Shown: positions 1-8,689 of the stretch, piece after piece
Layout of the letters: each line of letters starts with the position of its first letter
Numbering within the stretch: the stretch's first letter is position 1
Assembly (NCBI GenBank): GCA_000432735.1
Contig: FR887782.1
Location: forward strand, 17,510-81,509
From: Bacteroides sp. CAG:443
GTDB lineage: Bacteria > Bacteroidota > Bacteroidia > Bacteroidales > Bacteroidaceae
Direction of reading: 5' to 3'
DNA length: 64,000 nt
Made by a program: the position numbers and the translations under genes
The notes under the pieces: model-generated
Database searches by the model: none
What the model was told of the DNA's origin: nothing
Seen by the model: only the letters and a program-made list of their open reading frames with translations

Positions 1-45
1 CAAGGTTCGTTGCTGGCCCGCATACATCAGTTGGATGAGTCGTAA
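1..45 (+). CDS. C-terminal tail of an unidentified protein (partial)
   Basis: Frame 1 is open from the window edge and ends at a TAA after 14 residues (QGSLLARIHQLDES). The LLARI segment resembles the KGELLARI stretch in the C-terminal domain of the next gene, so this could be the end of a related AstE/M14-like protein, but 14 residues are too few to assign. It is separated from the next gene by 91 bp. Confidence 0.4.
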   Translation, partial: QGSLLARIHQLDES

Positions 46-136
46 ATAGATACGGCGTGATAAACAGGCTATGCCGGCTTTTCTTTTAAATGCTTTGATA
101 AGATGAAAAGAAGAATACTTTACGTGGAGAGAATGT

Positions 137-1072
137 ATGAAAAAAGAGATTCTATTTAGTATGAAATCTTCCTTCCGAGATACTTTTCGCATTCAGGGTT
201 TTCGTTTCGGATCGGGAGAAAAGAGCCTCGCTATTGTAGGAGCTATGCGAGGGGATGAAATACAACAACAATATATCTGCTCGCAGCTTGTCCGGCATCT
301 TGCTCAGCTGGAAGCGGAGGGCAGACTGGTGCCGGGACATGAGATACTGCTCATTCCTTCTGCCAATCCTTATTCCATGAATATCGGCAAGCGGTTCTGG
401 CCCATGGATAATACAGATATCAACCGGATGTTTCCAGGATACGATCAGGGAGAAACAACACAACGTATCGCCGCATCGCTTTTTGAGGCGATACAGGGAT
501 ATACGTACGGTATACAATTTGCCAGCTTTTACGTTCCCGGTGATTTTATTCCTCATGTACGAATTATAGAAACCGGGTACGAGGATGTACAGACTGCGGG
601 TCTTTTTGGCTTTCCTTATGTCTGTTTGCGAAAATCATTGCCTTTCGATACGACTTTGCTGAATTATAACTGGCAAATCTGGAATACGAAGGCGTATTCG
701 ATTTACGGAGGGCAAAACGGACAGGTGGAAGGAACTATGCCTTTTTATATTATCAGTTCCATTTTACGTTTTATGCAGCGTGTGGGTATTGTTTCACATT
801 TTGCTTCTGCCCATCCTGACTACAATTCGCAAGTTATCCATGAGTCGGACCTGACTGACGTAAAAGCGCCTGTTTCGGGCCTCTTTTATCGGCTGAAGAC
901 GGCACGTGAGGACGTGCGGAAAGGTGAGTTGCTCGCACGTATCATTCATCCGATAGAGGGAAATATCTTGGAGGAAATTTATGCTCCGGATAACGGTGTT
1001 GTCTTCTTTGCTCATAATCAGCCGCTGACTTTGCAGGATGCTACGCTGTATAAAATCTATAGTCTTCGATAA
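137..1072 (+). CDS. AstE/aspartoacylase-like (M14) protein with degraded zinc site
   Basis: 311 residues, the usual length for the succinylglutamate desuccinylase/aspartoacylase branch of M14. The family fold is visible: a GxMRGDE loop near residue 36, an IPSANPY strand, the NTDINRMFPG motif near residue 98, and a C-terminal lipoyl-like domain (VKAPVSGLFYRL... KGELLARI). Family members normally read HGDE or HGNE and later DLH, supplying the zinc ligands. Here the first His is Arg (RGDE) and the second position reads GIQ. Glu of the loop remains. The protein is therefore probably catalytically altered or inactive. No signal peptide, so cytoplasmic. Function unknown; family assignment is fairly secure, enzymatic role is not. 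Confidence 0.7.
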   Translation: MKKEILFSMKSSFRDTFRIQGFRFGSGEKSLAIVGAMRGDEIQQQYICSQLVRHLAQLEAEGRLVPGHEILLIPSANPYSMNIGKRFWPMDNTDINRMFPGYDQGETTQRIAASLFEAIQGYTYGIQFASFYVPGDFIPHVRIIETGYEDVQTAGLFGFPYVCLRKSLPFDTTLLNYNWQIWNTKAYSIYGGQNGQVEGTMPFYIISSILRFMQRVGIVSHFASAHPDYNSQVIHESDLTDVKAPVSGLFYRLKTAREDVRKGELLARIIHPIEGNILEEIYAPDNGVVFFAHNQPLTLQDATLYKIYSLR

Positions 1073-1104
1073 GATATGCCGTTTATCGGGTATGCAATCT
1101 TGTT

Positions 1105-2562
1105 TTAGTCGATAAATGGAATGACTTCTTCGTGTTCTTCAGGCGGCTGCTTGAAGATTTTATATCCGATTGCTGCAACAACGATACTCATGATCGGACT
1201 GAGTATGTTGAAGAAACAATAAGGCAGATAAGTCAGTGTAGGGACATTCAGGATTGTAGCCTGTGTCATACCGCATGAGTTCCAGGGAATCAGTACGGAG
1301 GTCACTGTTACCGAATCTTCGGTTGTACGGCTTAACAGTCGGCTTTCGTATCCCTGTTTCTTGTAAATGCTGCCAAACATACTACCTGTCAGGATGATGC
1401 TTATATACTGGTCGGCAGTAGTCAGGTTCATGAATAATCCGGAACATACGGTCGATGAAACCAGACTGAAACGATTTTTCATAAAGCGTACAAAGACGGA
1501 TGTAATGCTTCCCAGCATACCGCTGGCCGTCATTGCCCCTCCGAAACACATCGCACAAAGTATCAGCCAGATGGTGTTAGTCATACCTGCCATGCCTCGG
1601 GTAGCGATTAGTTCAGTCAGAGCGGCATTGTCGGTCTGGAGGCTGGTGCTTCCGTAACAGGTTATCATAACTCCTTTAAACAGATTTTGTTCTCCGGCTA
1701 TTTCGTTCAGCAGGTCGGGCTGGAAGATGACAGCTGCTATGCAGGCAAGGAAGGTCGAAATGGCAAGAGTGATGATGGAAGGAACTTTGCGCGCTATGAG
1801 AATACCGGTTACTACAGGGACAACCAGCAGCCAGGGAGTGATATTGAATTTGCTTTCCAGACTGGTCGCTACTTCGGTCATGTGCCCCATGTTGTGGGTA
1901 CTGTGTGTGAATCCCATAATGGTAAACAGGATCAGTGTGATGACCAGTGAAGGAATGGTGGTAATAAGCATGTAGCGGATATGTCGGAATAACGGGGTTT
2001 CTGTGATGGAAGAAGCCAGAACGGTTGTTTCCGACAGTGGAGAAATCTTGTCGCCGAAGTAAGCTCCCGAGATGATGGCACCGGCTATCCAGCCTTCGTT
2101 GAATCCTTGTGCTTTACCTATCCCCAGCAGGGCGATTCCAATTGTAGCAATGGTTGTCCACGAACTGCCGGTCATGACCGATATCAGCACGCAGATGATG
2201 CAGGTAGAAGTCAGAAAGAATGTCGGATGAATGATTTGCATTCCGTAGTAGATAAGTGTAGGTACGATACCGCTGATCATCCATGTGCCGCTCAGTGCGC
2301 CAATAATGAGCAGGATGATGACGGCCGTGGCTACACCACTGATGTTATTTGTAATGGCCAGTTCATAATCTTTCCACGGAATACGATAAAAAGCCATTCC
2401 TATAAATATGCAGACTGCGGTGGTTACTAGCAGAGAAACTTGGCTTCCGCCGTTCAGTGAGTCACTTCCGAAAGTACTGATGGTCGCAACCAGCATGCAT
2501 ATCAGGATGATAATCGGAAGGAAAGATACCAGTGGAGAGGGAAATCTTTTTGTTGAATTCAT
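1105..2562 (-). CDS. nhaC: NhaC-family Na+/H+ antiporter
   Basis: A 485-residue inner-membrane protein with about 11-12 hydrophobic segments. The NhaC signature region GSSWTTIATIGIALLGIG followed by GAYFGDKISPLSETT is present, as is a second half-repeat with TADQYISIILTGSMF. The family exchanges Na+ (or related substrates such as malate/lactate with Na+) for protons. The longest frame begins at a GTG at 2586, but that codon lies inside the -7 promoter element (2586-2593), so the ATG at 2562 (MNSTKRFP) is the likely start. It appears to be transcribed alone; the next minus-strand gene upstream ends in a strong terminator at 2676-2752. Substrate cannot be told from sequence. Confidence 0.88.
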   Translation of the reverse strand: MNSTKRFPSPLVSFLPIIILICMLVATISTFGSDSLNGGSQVSLLVTTAVCIFIGMAFYRIPWKDYELAITNNISGVATAVIILLIIGALSGTWMISGIVPTLIYYGMQIIHPTFFLTSTCIICVLISVMTGSSWTTIATIGIALLGIGKAQGFNEGWIAGAIISGAYFGDKISPLSETTVLASSITETPLFRHIRYMLITTIPSLVITLILFTIMGFTHSTHNMGHMTEVATSLESKFNITPWLLVVPVVTGILIARKVPSIITLAISTFLACIAAVIFQPDLLNEIAGEQNLFKGVMITCYGSTSLQTDNAALTELIATRGMAGMTNTIWLILCAMCFGGAMTASGMLGSITSVFVRFMKNRFSLVSSTVCSGLFMNLTTADQYISIILTGSMFGSIYKKQGYESRLLSRTTEDSVTVTSVLIPWNSCGMTQATILNVPTLTYLPYCFFNILSPIMSIVVAAIGYKIFKQPPEEHEEVIPFID

Positions 2563-2585
2563 TATATCATTATTATTTGCGGGCA

Positions 2586-2593
2586 CAAAGATA
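2586..2593 (-). promoter_or_regulatory. -7 element for nhaC
   Basis: Reads TATCTTTG on the minus strand, an exact match to the Bacteroides TAnnTTTG element. Transcription would start near 2580, downstream of the GTG at 2586, which fixes the ATG at 2562 as start. No clear -33 partner was seen. Confidence 0.6.
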
Positions 2594-2675
2594 TAATAAT
2601 TCTGTTTAAATATGCAGTATTTGCAGGTGAAATATGCAAAAATGGGTCAAAACTGCATGAATATGTATATAAAAA

Positions 2676-2752
2676 ACACAGACTTTACGAAAAGTACGGC
2701 ATTTTGTTCTTTCAGAATGAGTGCAGAATTGCCGTATGCGTAAAGTCTGTGT
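2676..2752 (-). terminator. Terminator of the sulfonation operon
   Basis: Inverted repeat with a perfect 14-bp outer stem (2676-2689 with 2739-2752) and a 6-bp inner stem ACGGCA/TGCCGT (2696-2701 with 2730-2735). On the minus strand it is followed by TTTTTTATATA. It lies directly after the sulfotransferase stop codon. Confidence 0.85.
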
Positions 2753-2760
2753 CCGACTGG

Positions 2761-3867
2761 TTACAGTTTATATCCCCACTGGTCGAGTGCGAATGACCAG
2801 TTCTTTTCTACCAGTTCTACCGTTTCGGGCTTGTACTGGTATTGGTTTTTCTTATAACCTTTCTTTTTATTTACGTAAGCTTCTATCGCAGGACGAGCTT
2901 CGTCGAAGCCCGGAAGAGAAAGCTTCTGATAGATTTCCTGTGTCAGGTCGAAGGCATTTTTCTCGTAGTCTTCGAATTTTACTTCTACCAAGTTGCCTTC
3001 CGGAATGTATTTCTTGTCGGCTTCATACTTGTGATACAATTTAGCATAAATTGAAAGTATGTTCTCCTGCAACTGTTCATTGCTGATATCCTGCAACTTC
3101 AGTGGCTGGATGGTATTGGTAAAGAAGCTTCGTGTTGATTCGAAAACCGTATACGGATTACGCATCAGGTAAATGAACTTGGCATTGGGGAACATTTTTA
3201 CCAGTTCTTTCACACGTCCCGTATGTGGAGGATTCTTGCTCAGGAACTGAGTTCCGTGAGTATTCCATAACGAGATCTTGATCAGTTTGGTAAATGTTTC
3301 TTCAAATACTTTCAGTTCTTCATCACTGATATCATCGAACAACAGGTATTTGTCGGCATACTCCTGCATGTGTTTGGGCAAGAACCAGAAATTATAATAC
3401 GTATACGGCATCATGTTAGCCAGCGCAAATTCTTCTTCCTGTGGCAGGTCGACAGCCAGTTCCATGTTGTCTGTCGGACGCTTGTCGGGCATCAGCCAGC
3501 TCATGTTCTTCTTGAAGAACGGTTGTCCCCACATCATCAGGTGTGGAAATACCGTCTGGTATGTCGTGTTGTAACCAAAATGCTTGTCGCATGAAAAGAC
3601 ACTGTGCATAAAGGTTGTTCCACTTCTCCAGTGTCCCAGAATGAATACCGGATCGTGTTCCAGCGGCTGATCGGCAAGCAGCTTTTCGTAACGCTTGTCT
3701 TGCAGTGGTTTCAAGGTCGAAAGCAGGCGACATACCGCTTTGGTGAGGCGATATTTTCCTTTATATGCCTGGTCGATCGTTCTACCTTTGGTAATTTGGT
3801 TGAATGTCTTCCAGTCTGCACCTACCAGGGTATTGATTGGCAATTTACTGAATTCGAGTAATCCCAT
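2761..3867 (-). CDS. PAPS-dependent sulfotransferase
   Basis: 368 residues. It transfers a sulfonate group from PAPS to an acceptor alcohol. The 5'-phosphosulfate loop is GHWRSGTTF (residues 78-86); the 3'-phosphate-binding part is RNPYTVFES (236-244), preceded by LSKNPPHTGR. No signal peptide or membrane segment, so cytoplasmic. It is the last gene of a run with cysN and cysD (32 bp from cysN), whose products make its donor. The closest described setting I know is the Bacteroides thetaiotaomicron cluster whose sulfotransferase (BT_0416) sulfonates cholesterol and other steroids; the same gene types surround this one. The steroid substrate is inferred from context. A lipid or glycan acceptor is possible. 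Confidence 0.85.
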   Translation of the reverse strand: MGLLEFSKLPINTLVGADWKTFNQITKGRTIDQAYKGKYRLTKAVCRLLSTLKPLQDKRYEKLLADQPLEHDPVFILGHWRSGTTFMHSVFSCDKHFGYNTTYQTVFPHLMMWGQPFFKKNMSWLMPDKRPTDNMELAVDLPQEEEFALANMMPYTYYNFWFLPKHMQEYADKYLLFDDISDEELKVFEETFTKLIKISLWNTHGTQFLSKNPPHTGRVKELVKMFPNAKFIYLMRNPYTVFESTRSFFTNTIQPLKLQDISNEQLQENILSIYAKLYHKYEADKKYIPEGNLVEVKFEDYEKNAFDLTQEIYQKLSLPGFDEARPAIEAYVNKKKGYKKNQYQYKPETVELVEKNWSFALDQWGYKL

Positions 3868-3899
3868 TGTATATATTTAGTTGATACTGTGTTTAAAAC

Positions 3900-5405
3900 T
3901 TATTTTTTCACTTCGATGGCGATACCTTGTCTGGACAGTTCCTTTACAGCTTTGTCGATTGCTTCGTAGTGTTCCGGTTCAATACCCAGTTTCGGCAAGT
4001 CGAGTACCGGCAGTTCCATGGTATTGTGCATATCCTTATCTTCCACACGATCCAGAATCATACCTACGGCACTGGTGTTGTTGGTAATCGGGTCGATCAG
4101 GATAAATGAGCCGGTTGCCTTGTTCTTGGTATACGGATCGAAGAACAATTCCTTGGAAGAAGTCAGTACTACACGGGCGATCTGGTTCAACTGCATCGGA
4201 AGATCCTCTTTCTTCAGGCGTCCGTTTTCCACGCTCAGGTGTTCCATCGTATTGATGTCTACCTTGTATTTAATGCTGTCTATACGGGTACGGCTGGTGT
4301 TGGTCGTTTGTTTCAGGAAGAATGACTTTTCCATGTCCATCTTTTCTTCGTCCATCCATACCAGCATGGCTTCGAAGTTACGGCCAATCATAGGCATATT
4401 GTCGGGGTGAACCAGCATTTCACCGCGGGAAACGTCTATTTCATCTTCCAGCGTCAATGTAACCGACATGGGCGGGAAGGCATAATCCAGTTCACCGTCG
4501 TAAGTAACGATGCTCTTTACATGTGACTTCTTTCCTGAAGGAAGTGCCACAACTTCATCTCCCTTATGTACAACTCCCGAAGCAACCTTGGCACAGAATC
4601 CGCGGAAGTCGAGGTTCGGGCGGAGTACATACTGTACCGGATAGCGGAAGTCTGTCAGGTTATGGTCGTTGCCGATATGTACGGTTTCGAGGAATTCCAA
4701 CAATGACGGACCGCTGTACCACGGGGTACGGTCGGATTTTTCAACCACGTTGTCACCATCGAGTGCCGACAATGGGATACAGTTTACGTCGGGCACGCCC
4801 AACGGTTCGATAAATGCCTTGTAGTCGGCAACAATCTTGTCGAATACTTCCTTGGAGAAATCGACCAAATCCATCTTGTTGACAGCCAGAACTACATGCT
4901 TGATTCCCAGTAAAGAAACCAAATAAGTGTGGCGGCGTGTCTGTGTGATGACTCCTGTACGCGCATCGACAAGAATAATGGCAAGGTTAGCCGTCGAGCC
5001 GCCGGTAATCATGTTACGGGTATATTGTTCGTGTCCCGGAGTATCGGCAATGATAAACTTACGGTTGTTGGTAGAGAAATAACGGTAAGCCACATCGATG
5101 GTAATACCCTGTTCGCGTTCAGCCTTCAGTCCGTCCAGCAGTAAGGCATAGTCGATATGCTCTCCCGCATTACCCATTCTCTTGCTGTCGCGTTCCAGTG
5201 CATCGAGCTGGTCTTCGTATAATTTCTTGCTATCGAAAAGCAGGCGTCCGATAAGTGTAGACTTTCCGTCGTCTACCGAACCTGCCGTAAGGAAGCGGAG
5301 CAAGTCCTTTTGCTCGTCTTTCTTCAGAAATTCTTCGATAGACATAGTCCCTCTGGCTTCGCCTTCCATCGGGTTTCCTGATTTATTTTTATCTAGTTCT
5401 TCCAT
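3900..5405 (-). CDS. cysN: Sulfate adenylyltransferase subunit 1 (GTPase)
   Basis: 501 residues. With CysD it converts sulfate and ATP to APS, driven by GTP hydrolysis. GTP-binding motifs are clear: GSVDDGKST (42-50), DTPGH (121-125), NKMD (176-179); EF-Tu-like beta-barrel domains follow. No APS-kinase domain is fused, in keeping with the separate cysC nearby. Start is ATG at 5405, 14 bp after cysD; an internal ATG at residue 21 (MSIEEFLKK) is an alternative. Translation is probably coupled to cysD. Confidence 0.95.
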   Translation of the reverse strand: MEELDKNKSGNPMEGEARGTMSIEEFLKKDEQKDLLRFLTAGSVDDGKSTLIGRLLFDSKKLYEDQLDALERDSKRMGNAGEHIDYALLLDGLKAEREQGITIDVAYRYFSTNNRKFIIADTPGHEQYTRNMITGGSTANLAIILVDARTGVITQTRRHTYLVSLLGIKHVVLAVNKMDLVDFSKEVFDKIVADYKAFIEPLGVPDVNCIPLSALDGDNVVEKSDRTPWYSGPSLLEFLETVHIGNDHNLTDFRYPVQYVLRPNLDFRGFCAKVASGVVHKGDEVVALPSGKKSHVKSIVTYDGELDYAFPPMSVTLTLEDEIDVSRGEMLVHPDNMPMIGRNFEAMLVWMDEEKMDMEKSFFLKQTTNTSRTRIDSIKYKVDINTMEHLSVENGRLKKEDLPMQLNQIARVVLTSSKELFFDPYTKNKATGSFILIDPITNNTSAVGMILDRVEDKDMHNTMELPVLDLPKLGIEPEHYEAIDKAVKELSRQGIAIEVKK

Positions 5406-5419
5406 GATCGTTTGTTTTG

Positions 5420-6331
5420 TTAGAAGTATCCTTCACGTTTTTTCTGTTCCATACTTGCTTCCTGGTCGAAGTCGATGACACGGGTTGTACGTTCACTCTT
5501 GGTAGTAGTCATCATCTCTTCTACGATTTTTTCAATCGTATCGGCTTCGCTTTCGATGGCTCCGGTCAGCGGCCAGCAGCCCAATGTACGGAAACGGATT
5601 TTTTTCATCTCTATCTTATCGCGGTATTTTTCCGGTAGGCGGTCATCGTCCGGCATAATGAGCTGTCCGTCGATGTTGACAACCGGTCGTACTTTGGCAA
5701 AATACAACGGAACGATAGGAATGTTCTCCAGTCGGATGTACTGCCAGATATCCAGTTCGGTCCAGTTACTTAACGGGAACACACGGATACTTTCTCCTTT
5801 GCGGATACGGGTATTGTAGATATCCCAGAGTTCCGGACGCTGGTTCTTCGGGTCCCACTGGTGGAACTCGTTACGGAACGAGAAGATACGTTCTTTGGCA
5901 CGTGATTTTTCTTCGTCACGGCGTGCACCTCCGAAGGCTGCATCGAACTTATATTTGTCGAGTGCATGCAGCAGAGCCTGTGTCTTCATCAGGTCGGTGT
6001 GTACTTTACTTCCATGAGTAAAAGGACCTACACCGGCACGGAAAGCTTCCATGTTGCTTTCTACTATCAGGTTCCAGCCATATTTCTTGGCATATTCGTC
6101 GCGGAACTGAATCATTTCCTTGAATTTCCATTTAGAGTCGATGTGCATCAAAGGAAATGGAACTTTGCCTGGAGCAAAGGCCTTTTCGGCAAGGCGTACC
6201 ATTACTGAAGAGTCTTTTCCGATGCTGTACAGCATGACCGGATTCTCAAATTCGGAAGCCACCTCACGGATAATATGAATAGACTCGGCTTCGAGTTCTT
6301 TCAGGTGACTTAATTTATATTCTTCTTTCAT
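5420..6331 (-). CDS. cysD: Sulfate adenylyltransferase subunit 2
   Basis: 303 residues, full length for CysD. The PP-loop SIGKDSSV (36-43) of the PAPS-reductase/ATP-sulfurylase superfamily is present, with the CysD-specific segments [15 protein letters not shown] and the C-terminal [13 protein letters not shown]. It carries the adenylyl-transfer site of the CysDN complex. It begins a block cysD-cysN-sulfotransferase that has its own promoter (6451-6479) in the 185-bp gap after cysC, so this block can be transcribed apart from the cysQ-SLC13-cysC half. Confidence 0.96.
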   Translation of the reverse strand: MKEEYKLSHLKELEAESIHIIREVASEFENPVMLYSIGKDSSVMVRLAEKAFAPGKVPFPLMHIDSKWKFKEMIQFRDEYAKKYGWNLIVESNMEAFRAGVGPFTHGSKVHTDLMKTQALLHALDKYKFDAAFGGARRDEEKSRAKERIFSFRNEFHQWDPKNQRPELWDIYNTRIRKGESIRVFPLSNWTELDIWQYIRLENIPIVPLYFAKVRPVVNIDGQLIMPDDDRLPEKYRDKIEMKKIRFRTLGCWPLTGAIESEADTIEKIVEEMMTTTKSERTTRVIDFDQEASMEQKKREGYF

Positions 6332-6360
6332 ATCTGAATTATGAATGTTTTTTATTAGGG

Positions 6361-6432
6361 TTACACAGACTGTTGCTGGTTACTTGTTTTATAAGCTGTC
6401 GGTATACGGAACGAATGGATATAAAATAGCAT
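6361..6432 (-). CDS. Possible short upstream ORF in the cysD leader
   Basis: ATG at 6432 opens a 23-codon frame (begins MLFYIHSF, ends QQSV) that stops 30 nt before cysD. It lies wholly inside the leader produced by the promoter at 6451-6479. It has no run of one amino acid and no visible terminator follows it, so it may be chance. Recorded because the leader is unusually long for this operon. Confidence 0.2.
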   Translation of the reverse strand: MLFYIHSFRIPTAYKTSNQQQSV

Positions 6433-6450
6433 GAATCCCAAAAACTTGCG

Positions 6451-6479
6451 CAAAATTACTCATATTATTTCATAAACAA
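6451..6479 (-). promoter_or_regulatory. Internal promoter for cysD-cysN-sulfotransferase
   Basis: On the minus strand TTG (6477-6479), 18 bp, then TAATTTTG (6451-6458), matching the Bacteroides -33/-7 pattern except for spacing one base below the usual 19-21. A 16-bp dyad, ACAAG-6-CTTGT (6476-6491), overlaps the -33 element and could be an operator. The leader is about 115 nt. Confidence 0.5.
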
Positions 6480-6516
6480 GTGATTCCTTGTGTTAAAGTG
6501 GCAGCATGGTTTCCGC

Positions 6517-7119
6517 TTACCGTTTTACTCTGGGTAAGATTAAGTCCAATAGTTTATTGACCGATTCTTCTACCGAAAGCTTCGAAGTATCCAGCGACAG
6601 AGCAGGATGTTCCGGTGCCTCGAAGGGGGCCGATATACCGGTGAAGTTCTTGATTTCTCCTTTACGTGCCTTGGCATACAAGCCTTTTACGTCGCGGCGT
6701 TCGCATTCTTCTATCGGGGTACTGACATAGATTTCCATAAAATCTTCCTTACCGATGATGTTTGCGGCCATTTCGCGGATATCGTTGTTCGGACTGATAA
6801 AGGCTGCAAGGGTAATGATACCTGTGTCGACGAATAACTTGCCTATTTCTGCAATGCGGCGGATATTTTCCACACGGTCTTCGGCCGAGAATCCCAGGTT
6901 ATTGTTGATACCGCTGCGAATGTTGTCACCGTCGAGTATGCGGCAGAGCAGCCCTCGCTTTTGCAGTTCCCGCTCCAGGGCGATAGCAATGGTACTCTTA
7001 CCTGAACCACTCAGTCCGGTAAACCAGATCATGACGCTGTGTTGCTTCAACAATTCCTCCTTGTCTGCACGAGTCAGCATGCGGTCGAATATCGGGTAAA
7101 TATGTTTGGTTTCTTCCAT
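6517..7119 (-). CDS. cysC: Adenylylsulfate kinase
   Basis: 200 residues. It phosphorylates APS at the 3' position to give PAPS. Walker A is GLSGSGKS (35-42), followed by the CysC segments LDGDNIRSGINNNLGFS and FISPNNDIREMA and the KGLYAKARKGEIKNFTGI region that closes over APS. 15 bp after the SLC13 gene, so co-transcribed with it and cysQ. Together with CysDN this completes PAPS synthesis; no PAPS reductase occurs in the window. Confidence 0.95.
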   Translation of the reverse strand: MEETKHIYPIFDRMLTRADKEELLKQHSVMIWFTGLSGSGKSTIAIALERELQKRGLLCRILDGDNIRSGINNNLGFSAEDRVENIRRIAEIGKLFVDTGIITLAAFISPNNDIREMAANIIGKEDFMEIYVSTPIEECERRDVKGLYAKARKGEIKNFTGISAPFEAPEHPALSLDTSKLSVEESVNKLLDLILPRVKR

Positions 7120-7134
7120 ATCGTTGTTAGTTAA

Positions 7135-8682
7135 TTAAAAAGGCCATATCTGAGGTATGACAAATATTGAAATCAAAAAAGTAATAATGTTCAGCGGTAA
7201 TCCGATTCGTACGAAGTCGGTAAACTTATAGTTTCCGATACCTTGCACAATCAGGTTGGTCTGATAGCCTATCGGAGTAGAGAAACTGGCAGAAGCCGCC
7301 ATGCAGATTACCACAAAGAACGGCATGGGGTTCACTCCCAGTTGCTGCGACAGCGAGAGTGCAAGCGGGAAGGAGAGAGCGGCTGCGGCATTATTGGTGA
7401 TCAGTTCCGTAAAGATATTGGTGATGATAAACAATACAGCCAACAGGATATACGGACCATGGCTGCGGCTCAACTCGATGATGTAACCCGCCAGCAGGTC
7501 GGCTACTCCGGAATTTTCCATGGCTTTGCTGATAGCGAAAGCACAGGCGATGGTAATCAGGATATCCCATGAAATATATTTGGTATACTTCCGGGGAGGA
7601 AATATCTTGGTCCATGCCATGATAACCGTCGTGATGGATACAAAGAAGAACATATCCAGCTTGATGCCTTCAGGCAACAGTTTCTGTATGCCCGGCAGTT
7701 CACCGACTGTGGCCCCGATAATCATGAAAAGCAGCAGGAACAATGCGAACCAGCGCTTTTTCTTGCCGGCAGGCTCATAGTCTTTGCCATTGGCAAGCAT
7801 GATGAAGACCGACGATTCTCCCCAGGTCTTGATGAAGCTGTCGTCGGCAAGCAAGATCAGCGTATCACCCTCGCGGAAGCTGATTTCGCTCAAGTTTTTG
7901 TACGTGTTACCACCGCGCCGGATTTCTTTTACTTCGGCACCGTAGTGACGTTTGAAGTTGAATTCACTTACCCGTTTGTTGATACCCGGGAAACGTGCGC
8001 CGAGGACAGCTTCCACCGGATGAAGCGAAGAGTTGTTCTCTTCTTCTTCGGCCGAGAGATTATCTGGACGATCGGCAGGCAACAACTTGCTGGAAAACAA
8101 AAACAGGTAAATGATGCCTGCAATGGCAATGAAAATGCCTACCTTTCCCAGTTCGAACATGCTGAATCCTTTCATTCCGGCATCTTGTATCATGCTGTGT
8201 ACTACCAGGTTGGTGGACGTTCCTATCAAGGTACAGATACCTCCCAGAATCGTTACGTACGACAATGGGATAAGGAAGTAAGTGGCAGGTAATTTTACAT
8301 AGTTTGCCCATCGCTTGATGATAGGAGCAAAGATAACGACAACCGGCGTATTGTTTAGAAAGGCCGATATAAAGGCAATGGTAGGCAGCATGCGCACCTG
8401 TGCCTTGAATACCGTAGTCTTGGTTTGTGGCAGTAGTTTCTTGATGACTTGCGTCAAGGCTCCGCTCTGTCGGATTCCTTCGCTGACCAGAAACAACATA
8501 GCAACGGTTATCATTCCCTTGTTGCTGAAACCTTCCAGCATTTCTTTTGGGGTAAGGATTCCGGTACAGAGAAACAGGACGACGACCGAGAACAGAATCA
8601 TTCCCGGACGCATCTTATCCATAATCAGCGCAGCCAGCATACCGACAAGCGCCACGAGTACAATAATCACTTCTACTGTCAT
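7135..8682 (-). CDS. SLC13 (DASS) family permease, probable sulfate importer
   Basis: 515 residues, inner membrane, about 11-12 hydrophobic segments in two halves, each with a family-type loop (FLNNTPVVVIFAPI near residue 108; ITNNAAAALSFPLALSL near 430). Between the halves lies one cytosolic RCK-C/TrkA-C domain (about 225-295, HPVEAVLGARFPGINK to EGDTLILLADD). SLC13 proteins carry sulfate, di- or tricarboxylates. Its place 7 bp after cysQ and 15 bp before cysC makes sulfate the likely cargo. Transport direction and ion coupling are inferred from the family. Confidence 0.85.
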   Translation of the reverse strand: MTVEVIIVLVALVGMLAALIMDKMRPGMILFSVVVLFLCTGILTPKEMLEGFSNKGMITVAMLFLVSEGIRQSGALTQVIKKLLPQTKTTVFKAQVRMLPTIAFISAFLNNTPVVVIFAPIIKRWANYVKLPATYFLIPLSYVTILGGICTLIGTSTNLVVHSMIQDAGMKGFSMFELGKVGIFIAIAGIIYLFLFSSKLLPADRPDNLSAEEEENNSSLHPVEAVLGARFPGINKRVSEFNFKRHYGAEVKEIRRGGNTYKNLSEISFREGDTLILLADDSFIKTWGESSVFIMLANGKDYEPAGKKKRWFALFLLLFMIIGATVGELPGIQKLLPEGIKLDMFFFVSITTVIMAWTKIFPPRKYTKYISWDILITIACAFAISKAMENSGVADLLAGYIIELSRSHGPYILLAVLFIITNIFTELITNNAAAALSFPLALSLSQQLGVNPMPFFVVICMAASASFSTPIGYQTNLIVQGIGNYKFTDFVRIGLPLNIITFLISIFVIPQIWPF

Positions 8683-8689
8683 AAATGGC

